This document shows positions 9,647 through 17,933 of a stretch of 64,000 bases of DNA, piece after piece. The position numbers and the translations under genes are program-made. Under the pieces are notes generated by a model. It was not told where the DNA came from, did no database searches, and worked only from the letters and a program-made list of their open reading frames with translations. Origin of the DNA: Acidimicrobiales bacterium (GTDB lineage: Bacteria > Actinomycetota > Acidimicrobiia > Acidimicrobiales > MedAcidi-G1); the NCBI GenBank assembly GCA_014239855.1, contig JAAZXY010000004.1, positions 40,830 to 104,829 on the forward strand, written 5' to 3'. How positions within the stretch are numbered: the first letter of the stretch is position 1; each line of letters starts with the position of its first letter.

Positions 9647-10510
9647 GTGCAGGCCATTCCCGCGGGAGGCAGGCCCGCGCACCCGCGTGACGAGATGGCA
9701 CCCGGCACCGGTCCGGTCCGGTTCCCCCGCCGTCCCGCCGGGCCGGGCAGCGGACTCCACTGGTGGGTCGAGATCCTCCTCGTCCTCGGCTTCTACGCCG
9801 TCTACTCGACCGTCCGGAACCTCTTCGGCTCCGAATCGGTGTCGGTGGCCGACGCCCTGGCCAACGCGGAACGGATCATCGACCTGGAACGGTCGGTGGG
9901 CCTCTACCGGGAGTTGGGCCTCCAACAGGCCTTCATCGACCATCGCTGGTTCATCCAGTTCTGGAACCTCTTCTACGGGACGTTCCACTTCGCGGTGACG
10001 GTGTTCGCCCTGGTCTGGGTGTACCGGCGCTTCCCCCACCTGTACGCCCGACACCGCTCGACCTTCCTGTGCACGACCGGCCTGGCCCTGATCGGCTTCG
10101 CCCTGTTCCCGCTCATGCCGCCACGACTGCTCTCGGACTGTGGAGACTTCGGGGCCTGCCTGGCCGTCATGCATCCGTACGTCGACACGGTGAGTGACAT
10201 CGGCGGACTCTGGTCGTTCGATTCGGGAACCATGCAGCAGGTCAGCAACCAGTACGCGGCGATGCCCAGCCTCCACTTCGCCTGGGCCGCCTGGAGTGCT
10301 CTGGTCATCTGGCCGACGGTCCGGAAGCGCTCCGTCCGACTGTTGGCCGCCGCCTACCCGGTGGCCACGCTGTTCGCCGTCATCGTCACCGGCAACCATT
10401 TCTGGCTGGACGCCGTCGGTGGCCTGGTTGCCCTCGGCGCCGGCTCGCTGCTGGCCGGCGTGCTGGTCCGGGCATGGGTCCGACTCCATCGACGGTCGCC
10501 CGCCATCTGA
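9647..10510 (+). CDS. PAP2-superfamily membrane protein (AUR1/inositolphosphorylceramide synthase-like)
   Basis: Multi-TM; AMPSLHFAWAAW and GNHFWLDAVGG PAP2 motifs. Confidence 0.83.
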   Translation: MQAIPAGGRPAHPRDEMAPGTGPVRFPRRPAGPGSGLHWWVEILLVLGFYAVYSTVRNLFGSESVSVADALANAERIIDLERSVGLYRELGLQQAFIDHRWFIQFWNLFYGTFHFAVTVFALVWVYRRFPHLYARHRSTFLCTTGLALIGFALFPLMPPRLLSDCGDFGACLAVMHPYVDTVSDIGGLWSFDSGTMQQVSNQYAAMPSLHFAWAAWSALVIWPTVRKRSVRLLAAAYPVATLFAVIVTGNHFWLDAVGGLVALGAGSLLAGVLVRAWVRLHRRSPAI

Positions 10511-10558
10511 AACCCTCCATCTGAAACCCTCCATCTGAAACAGGACCGCTGAACAGGC
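10503..10558 (+). repeat. 14-bp tandem repeat carrying the PAP2 gene stop codon (TGA at 10508, 10522, 10536, 10550)
   Basis: ccatctgaaaccct / ccatctgaaaccct / ccatctgaaacagg / accgctgaacaggc. Confidence 0.95.
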
Positions 10559-10587
10559 CCGGCTGGGCCGCGATAGCGTTTTCGGTC

Positions 10588-12456
10588 GTGCGCCTCGATG
10601 CCCTGCGGTCCCCCGCCGACCTCCGCGACCTCGGTCCCGAGGAACTCGCCTCGCTGGCCGCGGAACTACGTCAACGCATCGTCGACACCGTGGACCGCAC
10701 CGGTGGCCACCTGGGGTCGAACCTGGGCGCCGTGGAGCTCACCCTGGCCCTCCACCGGGTCTTCGACAGCCCCCGGGACGCCATCCTCTTCGACACCGGT
10801 CACCAGACCTACGTCCACAAGCTCCTGACCGGACGGGTCGCCGAGTTCGAGGGCCTGCGTCAGGCCGGGCAACTCTCGGGCTATCCGTCCCGGGACGAGT
10901 CGGCCCACGACTGGATCGAGAACTCCCATGCCTCGACCGTGCTGTCGTACGCCCACGGCCTGGCCACCGCACGCTCCACCACCGGCGACCGGCGGCGGGT
11001 CGTGGCGGTGATCGGCGACGGTTCGATGACCGGCGGCATGGCCTTCGAGGGTCTGAACAACCTCGGCCACAGCGGTCTGCCGGTGACCGTGGTCCTCAAC
11101 GACAACGGCCGGTCCTACGCCCCCACGGTGGGCCGCCTTTCCGAGAGCCTCATCCGGATCCGCTCCAACCCGACCTACATGCGCCGCCAGCGCCATCTCG
11201 AGGACCTGGCCGAGCGCCTCCCATGGGTGGGTGAACTGGTCGAGAGGGGCATCAGCGCCACCAAGGCCGCCCTGCGCGACATGTTCGAGCCCACGGCGTT
11301 CTTTGAGGCACTGGGTGTCCACTACCTGGGGCCGTTCGACGGCCACGACATCGCCGAGGTCGAGGACGCCCTGACCAACGCCGCCGAATTCGACGGGCCG
11401 GTCGTGGTCCACGTGCTCACCCAGAAGGGTCGGGGTCACGCCCCGGCCGAACAGGACCCGATCAAGCACATGCACGACACGGGCGGCGTGAAGCCCGGCA
11501 GCTACACCGAGGCGTTCACCGAGTCGCTCCTCAAGGCCGCCGAGTCCCGACCAGAGGTGGTGGCCATCACCGCGGCGATGCCCGACTCCACCGGCCTGCT
11601 TCCGTTCCGCGACCGGTTCCCGGATCGGTGCTTCGACGTGGGCATCGCCGAGCAGCACGCGGTCACCGCGGCGGCCGGCATGGCCATGGGCGGACTCCGT
11701 CCGGTGATCGCCCTGTACGCCACGTTCCTGAGTCGGGCCTTCGACCAGACCAACCTGGACGTCGGCCTGCACGGACTACCCGTGGTGTTCTGCCTGGACC
11801 GGGCCGGCATCACCGGCGACGACGGCCCGTCGCACCACGGGGTACTGGACATGGTGCTGCTGACCAAGGTGCCGGGAATGACCGTGCTGGCGCCCTCCTC
11901 GTATCAGGAACTGCAGCAGATGTTCGAGGACGCCATGGCCATGACCGATGGCCCGGTGGCCATCCGCTGGTCCAAGACGCCGGCTCCCCACGTGGGTTGG
12001 GACGAGGTGGGCCGGGGGCTGGCTGCCCGCCGGCTCCGTGCCGGAGACGGTCAGGTGTGCCTGCTGGGGGCCGGGAAGATGCTGGCCGCCGCTCAGGATG
12101 CCGCCGACGAGCTGGCCGCCGAAGGCATCGACGCCACGGTGTGGGACCCCCGCTGCATCCGCCCGCTGGACGAGGAGATGCTGGCCGACGCGGCCCGCCA
12201 TCGTCTGGTGGTCACCATCGAGGACGGCTTCCGTGAGGGCGGGTTCGGCACCGGGGTGCTGGACGCCCTGGCGGCGCGGTCGCACCAGAACGAGATGCCG
12301 GGTGTCTCGGTGCTGGGCGTACCGGTGGCTCACCACGCCCACGGATCAGCCGACGCTCTGCTGGCCTCGTTCGGACTGGACGGTCCCGGCGTGGCCTCCA
12401 CCGTGCGTTCCCGCCTCGGAACTGCTACTCAGGAGCAGAAGGGCCCTCAGGAGTAG
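10588..12456 (+). CDS. dxs: 1-deoxy-D-xylulose-5-phosphate synthase
   Basis: GGHLGSNLGAVELTLALHRVF, VIGDGSMTGGMAFEGLNN, IAEQHAVTAAAGMA, DRAGITGDDGPSHHG. Confidence 0.97.
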   Translation: MRLDALRSPADLRDLGPEELASLAAELRQRIVDTVDRTGGHLGSNLGAVELTLALHRVFDSPRDAILFDTGHQTYVHKLLTGRVAEFEGLRQAGQLSGYPSRDESAHDWIENSHASTVLSYAHGLATARSTTGDRRRVVAVIGDGSMTGGMAFEGLNNLGHSGLPVTVVLNDNGRSYAPTVGRLSESLIRIRSNPTYMRRQRHLEDLAERLPWVGELVERGISATKAALRDMFEPTAFFEALGVHYLGPFDGHDIAEVEDALTNAAEFDGPVVVHVLTQKGRGHAPAEQDPIKHMHDTGGVKPGSYTEAFTESLLKAAESRPEVVAITAAMPDSTGLLPFRDRFPDRCFDVGIAEQHAVTAAAGMAMGGLRPVIALYATFLSRAFDQTNLDVGLHGLPVVFCLDRAGITGDDGPSHHGVLDMVLLTKVPGMTVLAPSSYQELQQMFEDAMAMTDGPVAIRWSKTPAPHVGWDEVGRGLAARRLRAGDGQVCLLGAGKMLAAAQDAADELAAEGIDATVWDPRCIRPLDEEMLADAARHRLVVTIEDGFREGGFGTGVLDALAARSHQNEMPGVSVLGVPVAHHAHGSADALLASFGLDGPGVASTVRSRLGTATQEQKGPQE

Positions 12457-12479
12457 AAGGGCCCTCAGGAGTAGAAGGG
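12430..12479 (+). repeat. 18-bp tandem repeat spanning the convergent stop codons of dxs and the NfuA-like gene
   Basis: caggagcagaagggccct / caggagtagaagggccct / caggagtagaaggg. Confidence 0.95.
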
Positions 12480-13112
12480 ATTGTCGCCGGCCGAATGGTC
12501 GGTGGCGTCGACCACCTCGGTGATCTCCGGCACGGACTCGACAATGGCCCGCTGGATCCCCTCGGTGAGGGTGGCCTGGCTCATGGAACAGCCCTGGCAG
12601 CCGCCGCCCATGGTCACGTAGGCCGTGTGGGCGTCAACCCCGATGAGGGTGGCGAAACCCCCGTGGGAGGCCAGCATCGGGTTGACCGTCTTCTCGAGGA
12701 GCTGCTCGATCCGCTCGGGCACCTCGCCGGTCAGCTCCAGTTCACCCACGTCGCCCAGCGGGTTGGGGCGGTTGGGGTTGCGGATGATCAGGCCGCCCTG
12801 CACCGGGTTGCTGGGCAGGTCGAGGGTGGCGCCGGCCAGCTTGGACCGGCTCTCGTCGCCCACCGCCATGTCCAGGGTGGCATCGGCATCGGCATCGACG
12901 GTCCACCGGTGGCAGTCGTCGGGCAGTTCGGAAATGGGCACGAACGCCAGGTCGTAGACGTAGTCCACGCCCGACACGCCGGTCACGTCGATCAGGAGGG
13001 CCAGTGTGGTGGGGTCCTCGCCGTCGTCCTGGGAGTCGCGGACCTCCAGAACCTTGGTCAGCGCACCGTCGCTGACCTCCATGACCCGTTCCGTGGTGAG
13101 TGTTTCGCTCAT
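12465..13112 (-). CDS. NfuA-like Fe-S biogenesis protein (A-type-like N-domain plus Nfu CxxC domain)
   Basis: LLEKTVNPMLASHGGFATLIGVDAHTAYVTMGGGCQGCSMSQATLTEGIQRAI. Confidence 0.87.
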   Translation of the reverse strand: MSETLTTERVMEVSDGALTKVLEVRDSQDDGEDPTTLALLIDVTGVSGVDYVYDLAFVPISELPDDCHRWTVDADADATLDMAVGDESRSKLAGATLDLPSNPVQGGLIIRNPNRPNPLGDVGELELTGEVPERIEQLLEKTVNPMLASHGGFATLIGVDAHTAYVTMGGGCQGCSMSQATLTEGIQRAIVESVPEITEVVDATDHSAGDNPFYS

Positions 13113-13212
13113 GGTCTAAGGGTACCGGTGGCTCCATCCACTGGTCACCCCCGGGACCGGCGGGATGGGCCGACTGGGACGACCACGGGCCACCACCAGT
13201 AGGTTCGCCGCC

Positions 13213-13956
13213 ATGAGCGACGACACGACCCTGAGCCCGGTGACCGTCCGTTATGCGGAGGGCCAGCACACGGAGGGACCCACTGACGCCGGGATCGCCG
13301 TCATCACCATGGACGACGGCAAGGCCAACGCCCTGGGCCACGACCTGCTCGGCGCGCTCCTCGGGGCGCTGGACGAGGTCGAGGCCTCGGGTGCCGACGC
13401 GGTGGTCATCACCGGACGCCCGGGCCGGTTCTCCGCCGGTTTCGACCTGTCGGTCATGAATGCCGGCGGCACCGGACCCCAGGAGATGCTGGCCGCCGGC
13501 GTCGAGGTCTTCCTCCGGATCTACCAGTTCCCCCGGCCGGTCGTGGTGGCCTGCACCGGACACGCCATCGCGGCGGGCGCCATCATCCTGATGTCGTCGG
13601 ACATCCGGGTCGGCACGGCCGGTGAGTTCAAGATCGGCATGCCCGAACTGACCATCGGCATGCCGTTGCCCTTCTTCGCCACCGAACTGATGCGGGACCG
13701 CCTGTCCAAGCGCCACGTGGCCCGAGCCACCCTCGGCCAGATGTACGACCCCGAGACGGCGGTCGACGTGGGCTACCTCGACGAGGTGGTCGACGCCGAC
13801 GATCTGGTGGACACCGCGGTGGCCCATGCCCGGATCGCCGGAGCGGTCGGACGAGGCGCCATGAAGCGCACCCGGGTCACCACCCGTGGAGCCATTGCCG
13901 ACGCCGTTCGCTCCGGGTTGGCCGACGACCTCTCACACTTCGTGGTTGAGAGCTGA
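13213..13956 (+). CDS. Enoyl-CoA hydratase/isomerase family protein
   Basis: VVITGRPGRFSAGFDLSVM; GHAIAAGAIILMSSDIRVG crotonase motifs; ATG 13213. Confidence 0.87.
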   Translation: MSDDTTLSPVTVRYAEGQHTEGPTDAGIAVITMDDGKANALGHDLLGALLGALDEVEASGADAVVITGRPGRFSAGFDLSVMNAGGTGPQEMLAAGVEVFLRIYQFPRPVVVACTGHAIAAGAIILMSSDIRVGTAGEFKIGMPELTIGMPLPFFATELMRDRLSKRHVARATLGQMYDPETAVDVGYLDEVVDADDLVDTAVAHARIAGAVGRGAMKRTRVTTRGAIADAVRSGLADDLSHFVVES

Positions 13957-13987
13957 GGCCACGCCCGACCGCTGGAGCGGCGACCAG

Positions 13988-14980
13988 ATGAACACCGCCG
14001 GCGTGGAATATGACGCACTGCTGCTCGTGGCCTTCGGGGGGCCGGAGTCGATCGACGATGTGGCGCCCTTTCTGGCCCGGGTGACCGCCGGCCGACCCAT
14101 TCCTCCCGAACGCCTGGCCGAGGTGGCCGATCGCTACCGGTCGGTCGGCGGCCGCTCGCCACTGAACGGGCGGCTCCGGACCCTCCAGGCCGCGGTGGCC
14201 GCTGAACTGGTCGACCGAGGCACGGAGGTTCCGGTCTTCTGGGGAAACCGCAACGCCGCTCCCCTGCTGGCCGACACGGTCGCCGAGATGCGTGATGCCG
14301 GGGTACGCCGGGCACTGGCCTGGGTGGCCTCCCCCTACTCCTCCTACAGCACGTGTCGCCAGTACGCCGAGAACATCGAGACGGCCCGGACCGCCGTGGG
14401 CCCCGGCGCTCCGGTGATCGACCGCATCGGAGGCCACCACGACCACCCGGGGCTCGTCCAGCCCGCCGCCGACCGCCTGGCCGAGGCGCTCGACCTTCTG
14501 CCCGCCGACCGCCGTGACCGGGCCCACCTCCTCTTCTCGGCCCACAGCATCCCGAGCACCATGGCCGCCACCTGCGACTACGTGGCCCAGCTCCATGAGG
14601 TGGCCCGCCTCGTCGCCCAGCGCGTCGACCCCGACGGTCGACACGACCGGGAGGTGGTGTGGCAGTCCCGGAGTGGCCCGCCCCAGGTCCCGTGGCTGGA
14701 GCCCGACGTGGGCGACCGGATCGACACGCTGGCGGCGGCCGGAGTGGATGCCGTGGTGGTCTCGCCCATCGGCTTCCCGGTGGAGAACTTCGAGATCGTC
14801 TGGGACCTCGACGTGGAGGCGGCCGGTCGAGCCGAGCGGGCCGGCGTGGCCTTCCAACGGGCCGAAGCGGTCGATAACGACCCACGCTTCATCAACATGA
14901 TCGTCGACCTGTTTCTGGAACATGACCCCGACGCCGGCGACACCTGTCGTACCGACTGCTGCCCACCGGCTCCCCACTGA
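13988..14980 (+). CDS. hemH: Ferrochelatase (HemH/CpfC-type)
   Basis: YDALLLVAFGGPESIDDVAPFL; WGNRNAAPLLADTV; LLFSAHSIPSTMA; SPIGFPVENFEIVWDLD. Confidence 0.94.
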   Translation: MNTAGVEYDALLLVAFGGPESIDDVAPFLARVTAGRPIPPERLAEVADRYRSVGGRSPLNGRLRTLQAAVAAELVDRGTEVPVFWGNRNAAPLLADTVAEMRDAGVRRALAWVASPYSSYSTCRQYAENIETARTAVGPGAPVIDRIGGHHDHPGLVQPAADRLAEALDLLPADRRDRAHLLFSAHSIPSTMAATCDYVAQLHEVARLVAQRVDPDGRHDREVVWQSRSGPPQVPWLEPDVGDRIDTLAAAGVDAVVVSPIGFPVENFEIVWDLDVEAAGRAERAGVAFQRAEAVDNDPRFINMIVDLFLEHDPDAGDTCRTDCCPPAPH

Positions 14981-14996
14981 TCGGGTCCTGCAACTC

Positions 14997-15038
14997 GCCA
15001 TCCCCGAACGGCCATCCCTGAACAACTGGCCCTGAACG
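14997..15038 (+). repeat. Degenerate 14-bp tandem repeat downstream of the ferrochelatase stop codon
   Basis: gccatccccgaacg / gccatccctgaaca / actggccctgaacg. Confidence 0.75.
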
Positions 15039-15048
15039 GGTATTTTCC

Positions 15049-15369
15049 GTGGTGATGAACCACGCCCGCATCGCCACGGAGGCCCTTCGCTTCCGTCTGG
15101 GAACGTTCTCCGCCCGTGTCGACTCGCCACCCGGACTGACCGCCGACGATGCTGGCGCTCTGCTCGTGGCCTGCGGTGATCCCGGCGTCGACCATGCCCT
15201 CCGGATGGTGGGCGAGACCTGGTGTCAGGCCGGTCTCACGCCGGACCACATCGACCATCCGTGGACGGCCGGCGAGGCCGCCCGGCTCCGGTCGGTCGGC
15301 GGATCGGCCCTGCTGGACGCCCTCGACGAGCTCGTCACCGGCGTCACCCGCTGCCGCTTCCGCGGCTGA
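15049..15369 (+). CDS. Hypothetical protein, 106 aa
   Basis: Intact ORF between hemH and the topoisomerase A gene. Confidence 0.5.
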   Translation: MVMNHARIATEALRFRLGTFSARVDSPPGLTADDAGALLVACGDPGVDHALRMVGETWCQAGLTPDHIDHPWTAGEAARLRSVGGSALLDALDELVTGVTRCRFRG

Positions 15370-15515
15370 ACCGGCCCCGACCCAGGCTTCGACGGCGATC
15401 TGCCGCGGCCAGTCGGGCCCGCGCCTGTACGGTCGCCCGCGGGCCACCGAACGCTGTCGCACCCCTACGACAGACTGCCCGTCGACCGAACAGACCAGGA
15501 CCACCGACCGCACCC

Positions 15516-17933
15516 ATGGGCAAGCAGCAGAAGCTCATCCCCGACGAGATGAACTACGCCCGCGAGGTCGTGGACGTCACGGTCGAACAGGAGATGAAGG
15601 AGTCCTTCCTCGCCTATTCCCTGTCGGTCATCACCTCGCGGGCCATACCCGACATCCGTGACGGCCTGAAGCCGGTCCAGCGGCGGATCCTCTACTCCAT
15701 GCTCCGCATGGGCATCCGACCCGACACCCCGCACCGCAAGAGCGCCCGGGTGGTCGGCGACACCATGGGTCGATACCACCCCCACGGCGACGGGGCGATC
15801 TACGACGCCCTGGTGCGGATGGGCCAGCCGTTCTCCCGGGGCATGACGCTGATCGACCCGCAGGGCAACTTCGGTTCGTTGGACGACCCCCCGGCCGCTG
15901 CCCGCTACACCGAGTGTCGGCTCAGCGAAGCCGCCATGGCCATGGTGCGCGAGCTCGACGAGGACACGGTGGCCTTCCGGCCGACCTACGACGGCGAGTC
16001 CACCGAGCCCACCCACCTCCCCGCCCTGTTGCCGAACCTGCTGTTGAACGGCACCACGGGCATTGCCGTGGGCATGGCCACCAACATGCCCACCCACAAC
16101 CTGGCCGAGGTCCATGCCGCCATCACCCTCGTCATGAAGCAGCGACGACCCAGGCCGACGGTCGACGAGCTGCTGGCCGTCCTGCCCGGTCCGGACTTCC
16201 CCAGCGGCGGCATCGTGGTCGACGACGGCATCCGTGACGCCTACGCCACCGGCCGTGGGTCGATCCGGATCCGTGCCCGGGCCCACGTGGAGGACGTCGG
16301 GAAAGGCCGTCAGGCCATCGTGGTCACCGAGCTCCCGTACCTGGTGGGCCCCGAGCGGGTCATCGGCAAGCTCAAGGAACTCAACGAGGCCGGGCGGGTG
16401 GCGGGGATCGCCGACTTCAAGAACCTCTCGGACCGGCACACCGGGCTTCGGCTCCAGATCACCGTCAAGCCGGGGCACAACCCCCAGGCGGTGCTGGGCG
16501 AGCTGTACCGCCTGACCCCCCTGGAGGAGTCCTTCGGCATCAACAACGTGGTGCTGGTGAACGGCGAACCACAGACCGTCGGCCTGTACGACCTGTGTCG
16601 CCACTACATCGACCACCGACTGGAGGTCGTGGTCCGCCGGACGGCCTTCCGCCGCGAACGCGCCGAGGAACGGCTCCACATCGTGGCCGGTCTGCTGGTG
16701 GCCCTGGATGCCATCGACGAGGTGGTGGCCATCATCCGCGGTTCGGAGGACACGGCGACGGCCCGTGACGCACTGATGGAACGGTTCTCGCTGAGTCGTA
16801 TCCAGACCGACCACATCCTGGACATGCCGCTCAAGCGGCTCACCGCCCTGGAGGTCCGCCGCCTCGAGGACGAGCGGGCCGAGCTCGAAGCGGCGATCGC
16901 CGGCTACACGAAGCTCCTCGACTCGGAGCAACGCCAACGCACCCTGGTGCTCACCGAGCTCGGCGAGGCCGTCGAGCAGTTCGGGCGGGACCGCCGTACC
17001 GAGATCGTGAAACCCGACGACCTCCCGGTGTTCGATGCGGTGGAGGTGGCCGACGACGTGGCCGACGAGCCCTGCGTGGTCACGCTCTCCACCTCGGGCC
17101 AGATCGGTCGGCTGCCGGCGGAGGGCGCCAAGCGGGCCACGCCGGGCCGCCACGACGTGCTGGTCGCCCAGATCCTGACCCGCACCACGTCCAGGGTCAC
17201 CGCGGTCACCTCCGAGGGCCGGGCCCTGCAGGTCCTTCCCGCCGAGCTGGCCGACGGCGAGGGCCGGGCCCGGGGCGCCGGGGCCGCACAGGCCTTCGGC
17301 ACCAACCGGGGCGAGGTCATCCACACCGTGGTGGCCGACGGCGACGAACACCTCGTGGTGATCACCGCTCAGGGCGCAGCCAAGCGCCTCACCATGGCCG
17401 AGGTCCGCGAGACCCGGGGCGGCAAAACCCTCGTGAAGCTCAAAGCCGGCGATCGGGTGGCCGCCGCGTTCACCGCACCCGAAGGGGTCGACGTGATCTT
17501 CGTGGCGTCGGACGGCCAGGTGCTGCGCACCGCGGTCGACGGCATCAGCGTGCAGGGACGGGGTGCGGGCGGCGTGGCCGGCATGAAACTCCGTGACGGG
17601 GCCACCGTGGTGGCGGCCGCGGCGGCTCTCGGCGACGACGCACTGGTGACAGCCACCGACGACGCCTCGGTGAAGGCGACACCGCTGTCCGAACTGGAGA
17701 CCAAGGGTCGCGGCGGCATCGGTGTCCGGGTCTCCCGGCTGGCCGACGGCGCCTCGCTCACCGTGGCCCATGTCGGACCGGCCATCGGCCTACTGGCCAT
17801 CATGGCGAGTGACTCCGATCCGAAGAAGCCCGACCCCGCTCCCGTGCCCCTCATGTTGGAGGCCACCAGGCGCGACCTGGTCAGCGCGGCGTCGGAGCGA
17901 CAGATCCTGGCCATCGGGCCATCGAGGTGGTGA
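15516..17933 (+). CDS. Type IIA DNA topoisomerase subunit A (GyrA/ParC-like)
   Basis: SYSLSVITSRAIPDIRDGLKPVQRRILYSM…GRYHPHGDGAIYDALVRM…ARYTECRLS; canonical QRRGGKG GyrA box not seen in the C-terminal domain. Confidence 0.93.
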   Translation: MGKQQKLIPDEMNYAREVVDVTVEQEMKESFLAYSLSVITSRAIPDIRDGLKPVQRRILYSMLRMGIRPDTPHRKSARVVGDTMGRYHPHGDGAIYDALVRMGQPFSRGMTLIDPQGNFGSLDDPPAAARYTECRLSEAAMAMVRELDEDTVAFRPTYDGESTEPTHLPALLPNLLLNGTTGIAVGMATNMPTHNLAEVHAAITLVMKQRRPRPTVDELLAVLPGPDFPSGGIVVDDGIRDAYATGRGSIRIRARAHVEDVGKGRQAIVVTELPYLVGPERVIGKLKELNEAGRVAGIADFKNLSDRHTGLRLQITVKPGHNPQAVLGELYRLTPLEESFGINNVVLVNGEPQTVGLYDLCRHYIDHRLEVVVRRTAFRRERAEERLHIVAGLLVALDAIDEVVAIIRGSEDTATARDALMERFSLSRIQTDHILDMPLKRLTALEVRRLEDERAELEAAIAGYTKLLDSEQRQRTLVLTELGEAVEQFGRDRRTEIVKPDDLPVFDAVEVADDVADEPCVVTLSTSGQIGRLPAEGAKRATPGRHDVLVAQILTRTTSRVTAVTSEGRALQVLPAELADGEGRARGAGAAQAFGTNRGEVIHTVVADGDEHLVVITAQGAAKRLTMAEVRETRGGKTLVKLKAGDRVAAAFTAPEGVDVIFVASDGQVLRTAVDGISVQGRGAGGVAGMKLRDGATVVAAAAALGDDALVTATDDASVKATPLSELETKGRGGIGVRVSRLADGASLTVAHVGPAIGLLAIMASDSDPKKPDPAPVPLMLEATRRDLVSAASERQILAIGPSRW

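Noticed and set aside
7632-9998. 788-aa plus-strand ORF
   Set aside because: Overlaps TldE/TldD on the opposite strand and the thioesterase/PAP2 genes in another frame; no recognisable domains.
15465-17771. 768-aa minus-strand ORF opposite the topoisomerase A gene
   Set aside because: GC-driven antisense ORF; plus strand is an unambiguous topoisomerase subunit.
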